Below the pieces are notes generated by a model. It saw only the letters and a program-made list of their open reading frames with translations, ran no database searches and had not been told where the DNA came from. From Impatiens glandulifera (lineage: Eukaryota; Streptophyta; Magnoliopsida; Ericales; Balsaminaceae), in assembly GCF_907164915.1 (NCBI RefSeq), contig NC_061862.1, forward strand, positions 79,697,718-79,761,717: 64,000 nt of DNA. The letters run 5' to 3'. Numbering within the stretch: position 1 is the first letter of the stretch; each line of letters starts with the position of its first letter. A program made the position numbers and the translations under genes. Shown here one piece after another: positions 22,141 through 34,485 of this stretch.

Positions 22141-22984
22141 AAAATTGAAATATAAATGCAATCGGGTGTAGCGAAATTTGGAAGAATGGGTTTGTTTGAA
22201 ATTGATAATTCATTCACTCTTTTAGCTTTAATTATCTTTTAAAATACACAAAATATTAAAATAAATATGACAAATATTTTTTCAATTTTTCAATTTATTT
22301 ATTTTGTATATTTTTGGCTTAAATAAATAATTTTTGGGATGAAATGGGTACCTCATTTCATCATAAATTGTTTAGTTTAATCCCTTGTTTTTTTTAAAAT
22401 TATTTTAAGATAAAATGAATATAACATTTATCCCAACTAATTTTATTTTTTTTGTTTTGGTCATTTTCCTTAATTAATTAGATTTTAATTATTACAATAA
22501 TTAATCTAAATAATTTTTTAATTAGGTTTTGGTCTTGTGGTTAATTATTTTAATTTTATTTATTCAAAAATAAATCAAAATAATTGTTTTAATTTTATAA
22601 ATTAGGTATGTATATTTTTAGTGCTTGTAATCGCATTTTTTAAAATCAAATTTGTGAACCTCAACAATAAATAGTTTTTAGCTAATTCCTATTTTAAAAA
22701 CATTATGAGAGAAACCACCCATCCTTTACAAAAAAAACTCTCATTTCCTTTTCACTCGTCATTATATATAAACTCGTCACCCCCTTTCTTCGTATCTACC
22801 AATCAAGAAGTTGTTTTCCCATTTCCTTCTTACCTACCAAAGAAACTACTACCCATAGCATTTTCAACTTCCTCTTCCTTTATCTCTACCAAAGTAGCTA
22901 CTGCATTTTCCCCTTCCCTTCCTTTCCCTTCGTCTCTACCAAAAAATCTACTAATGATCATATTTTACATATAGTTGTAAGATT
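22141..22984. other. AT-rich spacer with pyrimidine-rich repeats
   Basis: No gene is recognisable. 22200-22680 is very AT-rich. From 22790 to 22950 a pyrimidine-rich unit recurs about four times (TCTACCAA followed by a CTA-rich stretch and TTTCC), which explains the low-complexity open frame there. The outer end of the gypsy LTR probably lies in this interval but I cannot place it. Confidence 0.5.
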
Positions 22985-25180
22985 GCGAATTAGTTGCAAC
23001 TGAGAGTCAATTCTGCAACATGACATGCGGGAAAATATCAATTCCTTACCCGTTTAGTACCACTTAAGGATGTTATTTAGCTAACAACACCTACCGTGGT
23101 CAAAGCTTTCATTTGACATTTAAGGACATTGGCGAATTTTATTGGTCGAATGGAAGAAAAAGTAACTACCCATCCAACATTCCAGATCGGTCAAATCAAT
23201 GTTTATGTTGGTAATGTCAAAATTTTAATGAATAACATTGAGGAAGACTGTTATAATGAGTCCGGGCAACTTCAATCCATCTTAATAAATGATCGGGGGT
23301 TCACTCGTTGTGTCTATCACAGAAAACAAATTCAAAGTTTTGGGATGCGATACATATGGTCAGATGGCAAACTAAAAGAACGGTGTGACGTTTTTCACCT
23401 CCTAGACGTCCTACTGTGCCGACCTCACCTAAAAAAAGACAAAAAAGTGTGACAGTTTAGGGTATTATCAAGTCTCGATCCTCAAAATACATAGTCTTTG
23501 GTTAGTAAAGTTCTTAGTTTTTACAATCATTCTAAGGTGGTCGGCTTTAATTCTTATGGTTACGCTTTTATTGCGGATACAAGTGTCTACCATCTCTCAA
23601 GAAAGCATCACAAGAAAAATCTGCCTAAGGAGGACTAAACCGGTGGTGCTCGAATGGGATGTAAGTGATAAGACGTGCGACGAGGCGGCCAAGGATGCTA
23701 AGACATTTTCTTGCAATCAAAACACGGAATGTTTGAAAGTTCAAAATGGGGTAGGTTATTGATGCAAATGCCTCGACGGATACAATGAGAACCCCTATCA
23801 GGGTTGTAAAGGTACTAAATAATTAATTATACCCACCAAACCTCAATTAATTAACTTTTTTTTGATGATTAACCCTATTATAACGTTCTTGTTATGGTGC
23901 AGATATTAACGAATGCAACGACCCAAAGATTAATGACGGTGAGAAAATCTATAGAAATGAAGAGGAGAGTCATCAGTGTTCATGTCCTTGGAGATATCAT
24001 GGAAATGGTAGGAAAGGTGGGACTAGTTATTCTAGGGTTTTCCCATTGATGGTTATAGTTGTTCTCGATTAGTTATAATTAACATTTGAAAACAATGCTT
24101 GTTTGAAAATTAAATTTAATTAGACATATTTGAATGGAATACATGTACTATGTATTGGGATAGGCATAATATTCTTATTCATGGTGTTTATTTGGGTGCA
24201 CCATTTGGTAAAGAAAAAAATCTAATGAAATTCAGACAAAGTTTCTTTCAACAAAACGGGGGCTTCATTATGCGAAAACAACTTTTATCGAGTCAAGAGT
24301 GTCTTCTACAGAAATTACAAAAATATTTACCGCCCATGAGTTAGAGATAGCAACCGAACTATTCAGCAAAACTAATATCCTCGGAGAAGTCAGTTTTGGA
24401 ATCGTTTATAAAGGAGTTCTTCTAAATAAAATAGTTGTTGTCAAAGTGTCAAAAAACATGTAGAAAGACCACGTTGAACAATTCATCTTCGGCGAGAAGA
24501 AGGGTCAACTCAAAGAATTCACAAACAATGTCATTATTTTATCGCAAGTCAATCACCGACACATAATCAAACTATTGGATGTTGTTTGGAGACCGAAGTA
24601 CCCTTACTAGTTTACGAGTAAATCTCAAACGAAACTTTACACGATCACATACATCCTAAAAACGATAAGATCAGCTCTCACCACAATTCTTCTTGGGAAA
24701 CTCGTTTGATAATAGCCTCATAAATTGTCAATGTTATATCCTATCTACATTCATCCGTTTCCATTCCCACCATTCATAGAGATATAAAGTCTCCAAACAT
24801 CCTCTTAGATGAAAACTATGCAGCAAAGGTCTCTAATTTTGGTGCATTGAGATTGATATTCATTGATACAATGGTTTTATCGACAATGGTGCAAGGCACT
24901 CTCGGATACTTAAACCCCGAGTACTTGCAAACAAGTTAATTGACCAACAAGAGCGATGTGTATAGTCATTGTGTAATTATAGTATAATTACTCACCAGTA
25001 GGAGCGTCCTTCAATTTGATTGCGATAATTTACAGGATAAGAATTTAGCAACATATTTTTTCTCCGCGTTGAAAGATAACCAATTGACTAAAGTTTTAAA
25101 AGATAACATACTCAAGCAAAAAGTTTCGACCGAGTCAAGGAAGTAGCCAGTAAAATAAAGATGTGTTTGATGGTGAGGGG

Positions 25181-26682
25181 TAGCAGACGGGTCAACCCAT
25201 GGTGGGGCGGGCATACCCACCAAAACCTATCGTTTGACGGGTCGACAGTGGGCTGACCCACCATCCCGGTGGGTTGAAAACCCATGGTGACGGTGAGCCG
25301 ACCCAATATGGGTTGCGAGTTAGGCGGGCCAGCCCGCGGGTTGTCTCACTACAAATAAAAATCTTTAATAGTTCTATAAAACAAGAGTTCAAGAACATGA
25401 TCAAATAATCATAATACACACTAAACAAGAATCTTGTCTATCGTTACACATTAATTAACAAAATAGTTCAACAAAATAACTAAAATTTAAAATTTTCGTA
25501 AAATATAAATTTTAGTAAAGTCAACATTTTTAAATATCATCAATCGAGATATAATTAATGTCAAATCATTCTCCTCCATCGTCTTTCTCTTCAATGTTTG
25601 CATCAGCATTCTCTTGAACATTTGATCCTTGCTTGGACAATATTGATGTAACTATTACGTTGCTTTTTCTTGATTTTTATCTACATATGAAATACACAAA
25701 ATTGAATGTAATTAAAATTTAAATCGGTTAATATCAAAAACAACAGTATTTCTATAAATAAAAGCACCATCATGATTTACATGCTTCATCGAGGCTCTAA
25801 TACCAGAATACTTAACAAATACAAATGGTAAATCATGTCTAATAATTGCACAAATCAGTAGCTCATGTAAAATCTTTTGGTCTATTTTTTTAGACTTCAT
25901 CTTTCCTTCTTGATCAAGAATCATTTGTCATACATGGTGAAACTTCAATTTGTTGCAAGTTTTAACATGACACCACAATGTAATAGTCTCATAATATTTA
26001 TCCTCACATTTAGACTGTTTTTTGCCTCCATTACATTCAGCTTTTCTATATTATGAATAACCCTTCATTTTCTTAAAATACATCCAAATATCATAACATT
26101 TCCTAAACTTTTTAGATGACCATTCATCATGCTTAGCACTTTCAAATTCATCAACATTCAAATTAATACCTTGATTTTTGAGAGAAGTCCATTTTGAAAA
26201 TGAATATGTTATTTAATAGAATATTAAGTTTCAGACTTTCAGTGTGAAGCTTCTAGAACTGAAACCAAGTTTGGATCCACGAACCCTTGAAAGCGAGAAC
26301 GAAGAGAAGAAAGGCGGAACAAATAAGTAGTTGACGGTCAATAGGCGAAGTATTGAGTATTGACTACTGCAGTCTGTAACCAAGTTTGAATCCACGAACC
26401 CTTGAAGGCGAAAACGAAGAGAAGAAAGGCGAAACAAATAAGTAGTTAGGGGTCGATAGGCGAAGTATTAGTATTGATTACTGCAGTGCTGCCTGAGAGA
26501 GAAAAAACTAGGGATATGCGACATATGCCTATAAGGCTATAAATCAGATTAGATATTTTTTTCAACCCGCGGGTCAACTCAAGTCTGACTCGCCTAGGGC
26601 CGCTAATATTTCAATATAACCCGTCTAAATTGTTTGGCGGGGCAAGCCAACCCAACGGGTCTAACCCAAATTGACGACTCTA
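25181..26682 (-). mobile_element. hAT transposon, decayed (1,502 bp), in the WAK pseudogene
   Basis: The element is flanked by GTGAGGGG (25173-25180) and GTGATGGG (26683-26690), an 8-bp target duplication with one mismatch, as hAT elements make. Its right end read inward begins TAGAGTCGTCAATTTGGGTT, a hAT-type terminus; the left end begins TAGCAGACGGGTCAACCC and is more diverged. On the minus strand, BED-finger-like sequence (about 26130-25950) precedes a transposase fragment (25924-25712: LICAIIRHDLPFVFVKYSGI), resembling the RICESLEEPER type. The catalytic and dimerisation regions are absent, so it is non-autonomous. Confidence 0.85.
26263..26492. repeat. 115-bp direct repeat, two copies, inside the hAT element
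   Basis: 26263-26377 and 26378-26492 are near-identical, from AACCAAGTTTG to ACTGCAGT. They lie in the BED-finger side of the element, outside recognisable coding sequence. Confidence 0.85.
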
Positions 26683-26760
26683 GTGATGGGAGAGAATCTC
26701 CTTCATCGAAAAAGGTGGCAATGGAGTAGGAGGCTTAAAATTAACAGGAAACACCTTGAC

Positions 26761-28760
26761 ACTGTATGTTTGATTGATATGTTTGAAACATCAAACTCAT
26801 TCACATTTTTTTGGGATGTAAAATTTTATTTAAAAAAATGATTTTACTTGTGATTTAAGCTTGAACTAAATTTCTAAAATTAGATTATTATAGGTCATAT
26901 ATTTAATCTGAAATGAATTTAATGATTAATGAAGTAATTATAATAATTTAAAAAAACAAAAAATAAAAACTATTAAGATCACTATTATTTTCAAATAATT
27001 CTAATATATGTAGAGAAAGCAAAACGCCATTGTTGTTGAGGATGATGATCTAACAATAATCAAGAGGAGAAGAAGCAAAGTCTGAGAGAGATTATAGTAG
27101 ATGATGAAGATATTTGAGTGTGGAAGATATAAATGTTGGAGGCGATCCGCCTTGAGGAGGAATTACCTGCCATCCTGTACACCCACGTCTGCAACCACCC
27201 GTCACTTTCCCGCATTCCACGCCTTCTTCTTCGTCGAACTCTCTCTTAAGTAATTATGTATTGCTACCCACTAAAATTGATCCATCTTTCTAATTATCAC
27301 CTAACTAGGGCTTATTATTTCCATGTTTAATATTAGGATGGAGAAAAATATTCGGAAGAGATACATACAGCCAGATTCAATGAACCTGGACGCTTTCCTG
27401 GCACCCTCACCCCTACCTTAGGTCAACTGTGATTACCAAGCTTCCCTTCTTACAGACAGAGAGGCTAGGAGTCCAAGGAAGAAGATACACACACATAGAC
27501 AACTGAAACATGGGATTATTAAAAGAAAGAGGTTTCATCTCAACTCAACTCATAATTGTTATACCCACCTATTATTTCCATGTCTTAGCTTTGATCCTTT
27601 TCTATTGGTTTGAATGGAAAGAGAAAGGTTCATCAAGTTATTTGAAAGAGACTAGTCTATATATGTCCAATGGTGAATAATCTCCTGTATGGGTTGCATT
27701 TGGAGAGGACAAATAGCATTAAATTAATAAACTAAGTGCAGTGATTAGATCAAACTCCTGTAATTATTGTGGTGAACCTGATCAATCAAATCCTTAATAC
27801 TCTTTTCCTTATTATTTTGTGGGAATCATGGGGTTATGCTTAAGTTGATGGGTTTGATTACAGAAAGATTTCTCTTATTTGAAATTATGAAAAGAATAAC
27901 ATGGTTGTTTCTTGCTTTGCAAGGAAGAAAAACATTCATTAGGATTGCAAGACGGAAGATAAAAGAATAATTAAATCAAAGTAGGATAAAGAAATGTTAA
28001 GGCTGGAGTAGAATATGAAGGATGATAGCCTTGAACTAGAGAATTAATGAGATTTGATGCTCTTTGATCCTGTGATTTGTTTTGGATGTAGTTGATGGGC
28101 TCGATGTCCACGAGTTCCTTTTCTTTTTGCGTATTTGATTAAATATAAATATGGAAATTTAACTCATGCCAACCGAAGTGATTACTTGTACTGTTATGTT
28201 ATGTTTTTTTTCACATGGTTAATGCAACTTTCGCGTTGAGTGTGGTTCAATGAAAACATTCCCATTTTTTGTTAAATAAAATGGAAATTTATATCGTAAA
28301 ACTATTCCACCTTTCATGTTGTATCACATAGGTATGTAAAAATTGCATAAAATTCATTTTGTAAAGCCCAAAAAGTTTGTATTTCAGCTAAAATTATATG
28401 GAAAGGTCTATTCTGATATGATGTAAGTGTGATATCAAAGGTTAATGAATGCATGTAGGATTTGTTTCATTTTTATTCCTAGTTATATCAAACATAATAA
28501 AGAGGCGTCGATCAATGTCATATGTTGTTGACACAAAATTACCTCTCAGAATCTTCAAAGGGCATAGGAAGCAAGCAAAGTCAACATTGCAGCTGGAAGC
28601 TAATTTTTATTGTCCTAATTTACTCGAAGGAACTCTAAAATATATATATATCTTAATTCTTGAATAAGAGCTAAAGTAGAATTTGGAACAAGAAGAGGGC
28701 TAGATTCATCTATGTTCAGTTTGTGTAGGCGCAATTGTTTATTCAGTTGACTTTTCTTGT
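26761..28760. other. Spacer between the WAK pseudogene and the sulfate transporter
   Basis: Mostly AT-rich sequence with no recognised gene. A GC-richer island at 27130-27480 is listed separately. A 72-codon open frame at 28449-28667 shows no familiar motif and overlaps low-complexity TA sequence, so I do not call it. Confidence 0.5.
27133..27435 (+). other. Possible short transcribed locus with two exons
   Basis: A GC-richer patch in AT-rich DNA carries a 38-codon frame from ATG 27133 (starting MLEAIRLEEELPAILYTHV) whose stop TAA is followed directly by a donor-like GTAATT at 27250. After a TTAATATTAG acceptor near 27338 a second GC-richer stretch begins (DGEKYSEEIHTARFNEPGRF in one frame). 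I recognise neither part. It could be a degraded exon pair, a small gene, or a remote 5' untranslated exon of the transporter downstream. Confidence 0.2.
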
Positions 28761-28766
28761 ATTAAC

Positions 28767-28773
28767 TATATAA
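28767..28773 (+). promoter_or_regulatory. TATA-like box of the sulfate transporter gene
   Basis: TATATAA lies 194 bases before the ATG at 28967, in CTATATAATCAAGCC. This is the only good candidate near the start. Confidence 0.3.
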
Positions 28774-28966
28774 TCAAGCCTTCTGATTCCTTTATCATCA
28801 AACATTGCTTTGGTTGTTCTAAAGTTTCTTTTCCATTTTCTGGTATTTTTACAGCCAACTTCATTTCTTTATTCATTAACTGCCAAAACTATGCATTCAT
28901 TTGTTTTATTCTCTTGTTTTGGTTTGGGGTGGTACAAGGTGGTGGTCATTCTAGTTCACTTAGAAG

Positions 28967-31907
28967 ATGTCTCGTATTTCAAACACAAAAGGAGGGAATG
29001 ATGAGCCGGGGGGAATTCCAAGCCCTAACAAAGTCAATAAGCCTCCAAAGCAGGACCTTTTTACTGGATTCAAATCCACTGTCATGGAAACATTTTTCCC
29101 AGATGATCCTTTCCGTTCTTTCAAGAATGTACCAACTTCGAGAAAGTTTGTTCTTGGTTTGAGATCTGTTTTCCCTTTTCTAGATTGGGCAAGGGGTTAC
29201 AATCTCACCAAGTTCAAAGGCGATTTCATAGCTGGACTTACCATTGCAAGTCTTTGTATTCCTCAGGTATGTCGTTGCTTAAAAGTGCATTGTTTGTTAT
29301 TTCCACAAAAAAATGTCTGTTTCATCTGTGTTTTTTTTCTCAGGATATTGGATATGCAAAGCTTGCAAACCTTCCTGTGCAATATGGCCTTTGTAAGAAA
29401 TATAAAAATCAAATGATTTATATATGAGATGTAGAGAGATTTTTACAAACTTTTTTGTTTGATGGTGGTTGCAGACAGCAGTTTTGTTCCTCCTTTGGTT
29501 TATGCATTCATGGGAAGCTCAAGAGATATTGCCATTGGTCCAGTTGCTGTTGTGTCTCTACTTCTTGGAACCTTGCTGCAAAAGGAGATTGATCCAGTTA
29601 AAGACAAAGCCAACTACCTTAGTCTTGCATTTACAGCTACATTCTTTGCGGGAATCACCCAAGCAACACTTGGTTTCTTTAGGTAAGCTCTTCTTATTGA
29701 ACCAAACCAAACCAAACCCTTTTTGAAATCTAATTTTTTTTTTCCTTCTGAATCCAGGTTGGGTTTCTTGATTGACTTTCTTTCTCATGCTGCCATTGTT
29801 GGCTTCATGGCAGGAGCTGCAATTACTATTGCACTCCAACAGCTGAAAGGTCTTTTTGGTATAAAGGTTTTTACAAAAAAGACGGATATAGTTCATGTCC
29901 TGAAATCAGTATTTCATAATGCCCATCATGGGGTAAGATTTTTTGTCTTTATATTTGAAACAAATATTGAGCCGGTTCTAATGATAGTTTTGATTTTTTT
30001 GAATTATTCTTGGCAGTGGAATTGGGAGACGATACTAATAGGTGTATCGTTCTTGGCTTTTCTTCTTCTCGCCAAGTTCATTGTAAGATTTGGTTTCTTT
30101 CTTTTTAGTAAGCTTTATATGTTTTTTTTTCTTTTTCTCATGGTGGTGCGGTGGTTATTCAGGGAAAGAAGAACAAGAAACTCTTTTGGGTTCCGGCAAT
30201 TGCCCCTTTGATTTCAGTTATCATATCGACAGCTTGTGTTTATGGTTTTCGTGCGGATAAGAAAGGTGTCCAAATTGTGAGTAATCTCTAAATTGAATGC
30301 AATTATTAACCAACAAAAGGAAAACTATTAGTAACTAGCTGTCATCTTTTGTTAGGTGGGTCATATCCCACAGGGCATCAATCCTTCATCTGTCCAGAAA
30401 ATCTTCTTCTCTGGCAAACATTTATTTGTGGGTTTCAGGATTGGTGTTATTGCAGGGTTGATCGCACTTACGGTAAATTTCTTTCTGAAGCGTTGTCTAT
30501 TGTTGGTTGAAAGATGTATAGTGTTCTTGACAAGATTTGTTATTGTGGTTGGTTTATAGGAAGCTGTTTCGATTGCTAGAACATTTGCAGCAATGAAGGA
30601 CTACCATATTGATGGGAACAAAGAAATGGTAGCGTTAGGAACCATGAACATCATCGGCTCGATGTCATCTTGCTACGTGACAACAGGTATTATTATCTGA
30701 GGATATATAAGATCGATCATTAATAAAACTAAAATAATATTCTACTTATTCGTCACATTTCAATTGATCTTTTCTTTTTAATTTCGTTTGGCAGGATCGT
30801 TTTCGAGATCGGCTGTGAATTACTACGCGGGATGCCATACAGCAGTGTCGAATATTGTGATGTCGATGGTGGTTATGTTAACTTTGGAAGTAATTACACC
30901 TCTTTTTAAGTACACCCCGAATGCAATTCTAGCGTCCATCATTATTAATGCTGTGCTTGGATTAATAGACATCGATGCAATTAAACTTATTTGGAAAATC
31001 GACAAGTTTGACTTCCTTGCCTGCATGGGAGCTTTCTTTGGTGTCGTTTTCGTTTCTGTTGAGATTGGTCTCTTAATTGCTGTAAGTATGATCAAATGTT
31101 TATTTTCTTGAAGGAAGCAGGAACTGTAAATGTAAAATAATCTAAATCGACAGGTATGCATATCGTTTGCGAAAATTCTGTTACAAGTGACTAGGCCTCG
31201 GATTGCATTGCTGGGGAACATCCCAAATACTTCGGTGTACAGAAACGTTTTGCAGTATCCAGATGCTTTTAGGATTCCGGGGCTGTTGATTGTCAGGGTT
31301 GATTCAGGAATCTATTTTTCAAACGCTAACTATATCCGAGAGAGGTAAGTAATGGTTTTTGCTTGATTTTTTTTCTCCCCTCAAAAAGTATATAATTGTG
31401 AGTTAAATAATTTGTTGTAGGACATTGAGGTGGCTAACGGAGGAAGAAGAAGCGAGTAAAGATAATGGCCAGAGAATTCAATATGTGATAATCGAGATGT
31501 CGCGTAAGAGTCTGCTGCTACTGCTGTTTTTTGGTATTGTATCATAAAGAAAACACTTGCTAATTGATGTTGTTTGTTTTATAGCTGTTACTGACATAGA
31601 TACGAGTGGCATTCATGGGTTGGAGGCTTTACACCAGTCTCTGAATAAAAAGGATATCCAGGTAAAAACTAGGTTGAATAATAATAAACAAATTAGCAAA
31701 TAAACTGGAGCATAAGAATGAAACTAACCGTTATTGTTTGTTTGTTTGTGGGGAAATAAAAACCAACAGCTTGCTGTTGCGAATCCTGGACCGGTTGTGA
31801 CGGAAAAGTTGTATTTGTCAAAATTTGTTGAGTTGATTGGGGAGGAGAATGTATTTCTTACGGTTGCAGATGCTGTTCGCAGTTGTTCTCCACCCTCGGG
31901 ACCATGA
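28967..31907 (+). CDS. SULTR: Sulfate transporter, SULTR1/2 type (SLC26/SulP), 13 exons
   Basis: A proton-coupled sulfate importer of the plasma membrane. Exons by GT-AG borders: 28967-29266, 29344-29392, 29475-29682, 29758-29932, 30017-30082, 30163-30276, 30356-30472, 30560-30686, 30795-31081, 31154-31344, 31421-31503, 31585-31661, 31770-31907. Together they give 643 residues with no break, the usual length. The cytosolic N-terminus leads into the family motif [20 protein letters not shown] (about 87-106). Many hydrophobic helices follow, including [20 protein letters not shown] and [15 protein letters not shown]-terminal STAS domain (about 520-640) contains [15 protein letters not shown], the conserved loop whose Thr/Ser is regulatory in Arabidopsis SULTR1;2. 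Sequence style excludes groups 3 and 4; I cannot separate group 1 from 2 with certainty. Neighbours are unrelated. Confidence 0.95.
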
Positions 31908-34485
31908 AAGTGACGACGGTTGTTCATGAACAAGACAATAGTGTTTGGTTGGTTTGATTATTCTGTTTAATTGGCTTGTTGTGTGCTCTTTCTTTCTTTT
32001 CCATGCATACATACTATTCTGTAATTCTATTCCTTATTGTTGTTTCTACTTTCTATTATATTCCTTGTGTTTAAAGAAAGAGTTTGTTGTTTACACCTGT
32101 GGGCTTCATAATTTGATAATGTAAAGATTGCATTTGTGATTTCACTTCTATTTACCAATATCTGAGTATTTAATCATTCTTCATGTATTATTATTAGTAT
32201 TACTATTATATTTTTAAGAAACTAAGAATATCATTATATCAAATTATAAGGAAAATTGAATGAGAATGAAACTAATGGTTTGATTAAACAAAAAAATACA
32301 TAAATTATGTTTAAATCAAGAATAAATATAATTAAAGTATAGTAGAAAACTAGAAATAGTAAAATCAACCCTTTAAATTAAAAAAAAAAAAAAAAAATAG
32401 AAACAACTACCCTTCAAATTAAAAATATATATATAATAGTTTAAATAAAAAATAAATAGTTAAGTTTTTTTTAACCAATGAAGTATAATAACAACCTGTT
32501 AAAAATTGAATTTTAGTTTATTATTATTATAAACTTCTATTTAAACAATAATTTTTTTTGTAATATGTAACTTTTATTATTAACCCTGAAATTGTTTTTA
32601 AATGAACTAAAACTATGTATAATTGGTCATCTTCATGGATTTTCACAAAAGTTTAGATTAATAAAATAGGATTAAAACAAACTATTAGAGCATAATTTTA
32701 AGAAATGTATTTATCACAATCAATTTACAATATCAATTAAACTTTATATTTTCTTTTATTCACAATCAATTTAAGAAATGATTTTCACAATGTATTTTTA
32801 AACCTTTTTTTTAATTAAGTATATCTATCACATTTGGTGATTTCCAAAACTAATAGTAATTCAATTTTGAAATGTCCTTCATTTTAAACTAATTTAATTT
32901 ACTATTTAAATTCATTTTTTTATTTTTTTTTACATTTAACAATTTTAACTTATTATTAAATAATCTTAAATTTAATATTTTTATTTTAATATATATATAT
33001 ATATATTTATATAAATTTAATTATTATATTTAAATATATTTATTTATATATATATTTCATTTATTATTTTATATAATATAATAAATATTCATTTTCACTG
33101 TTCTCGTAAATAGTTAATAAATAATAATAAATTTAAAATTATTATTTTATATAATATAATAAATTTTAACTTATTATTAAATAATCTTAAATTTAATATT
33201 TTTATTTTAATATATATATATATATATAAATTTAATTATTATATTTTAATATATTTATTTATATATAAATATATTGATATATTTCATTTATTATTTTATA
33301 TAATATAATAAATATTCATTTTCACTGTTCTCTTAGTAAATAGTTAATAAATAATAATAAATTTAAAATTATTATTTTATATAATATAATAAATATTCTT
33401 TGTACTGATATCCTAAATAATTAATAAATTATAATAAATTTAAAATATCTTAATCAAAATAATATAATGACAATATTCATACAAATATATTACAATAATA
33501 TCATTTTAATAAGTTATAATAAAATTTTGATGTGAAAATATAACACAAGTACAAAATCTTTATGTTAAGATTGCTGTATAATAAATATTTTTGTTTATGT
33601 TTTCATTTTTTCCAAATAATTAATCTTTGTTTATGCTTCACTTTGGTCAATTGTGTTTTAGAGTGTTTTTGTGTTATTCTTACACTATTCTAATTTATAT
33701 CATGGATCTTTTCACAACAAGTAAAAATTATATAAAATAATAATATATAATATATATATATATATATTAAAATATAATAATCAAATTTATAAAAATAATA
33801 ATTTAAATATATATATATATGTAATGTATAAATAATTAAATTTGGGGTTTATAATTTATTTAATAATGATTTATAATTATTAAATGTTAAAAAACAATTT
33901 TTTTTAAAAAATAAATAAAAACTGAATTTAGGGAATGAATGTAAAGTTTAATCGCAAACAATGTTTGTTTGAAACCACTAATCATAATAATACAAAAAAA
34001 ACACTTGATTCATAAATTAAAATATCAAAATATTCTTACTTTTCATTTATTTTTAAAAAATCTCAAATAACCTATGAAAGAAAGAGTGTTTTTCTTTAGA
34101 TAAAGTCCTAAAAAAAAAATAATCAAGATCAAACAAACTCAAACTCTTGTATTAGTATAAGGATTACAATGATTGAAATTATTTTATAAATCATTATTAT
34201 TATCGGAGATCATAAATAAAATGTGATAAAAAAAAAAAGTAGATTAATTAACTATGGAGTAACCAAAATCATGATAGCAATGAGTTTCATTCAAGAGTAA
34301 ATATACCATTCATCATCATCATCCTCAACAAGTGTGTTATAACACCCAAAATATATATAGCATAAGAGATGGATCATCCTACAACTCTATATCTCACATG
34401 TTTCCTTCCTTCCCTCCCTCAAAACAAAACATGGAAGTAAGAAAACACAACAAAATTCAATTCATGCTTTGCAAAGGAGGAGTTC
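31908..34485. other. AT-rich intergenic DNA
   Basis: No gene is seen. The transporter's 3' untranslated region probably occupies the first few hundred bases. The rest is long A/T tracts and (TA)n runs, with a 221-bp tandem duplication listed separately. Confidence 0.7.
32941..33400. repeat. 221-bp AT-rich tandem duplication
   Basis: Both copies begin AATTTTAACTTATTATTAAA (32941 and 33162). They share ATTCATTTTCACTGTTCTC and the flanking AT-rich sequence. They differ mainly in the length of a (TA)n run and a 3-base insertion (CTCGTAAA versus CTCTTAGTAAA). A third, partial and diverged unit may follow to about 33440. Confidence 0.8.

Larger units (their letters stand above)
22985..26760 (+). 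pseudogene. Wall-associated-kinase-like (WAK) receptor kinase, dead
   Basis: A complete WAK-type domain order can be followed in shifting frames. It begins with a GUB_WAK ectodomain (TCGKISIPYPF near 23020; EEDCYNESGQ near 23240). A WAK-associated Cys-rich/EGF part follows (CKCLDGYNENPYQGC near 23763; DINECNDP near 23902). The kinase starts near 24330 (SFGIVYKGVL, VVVKVSK, IHRDIKS near 24775, [14 protein letters not shown] near 24898). The DFG motif reads NFG, and at least five stops interrupt the kinase alone. WAKs are plasma-membrane receptors for pectin fragments. The kinase C-lobe is split by a hAT element at 25181-26682; the last motif (HRKKVAME) resumes after it at about 26700. Confidence 0.85.

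Noticed and set aside
29723..30211. 162-codon frame across transporter exons 4-5
   Set aside because: It reads through an intron; the GT-AG borders and family alignment support splicing there.
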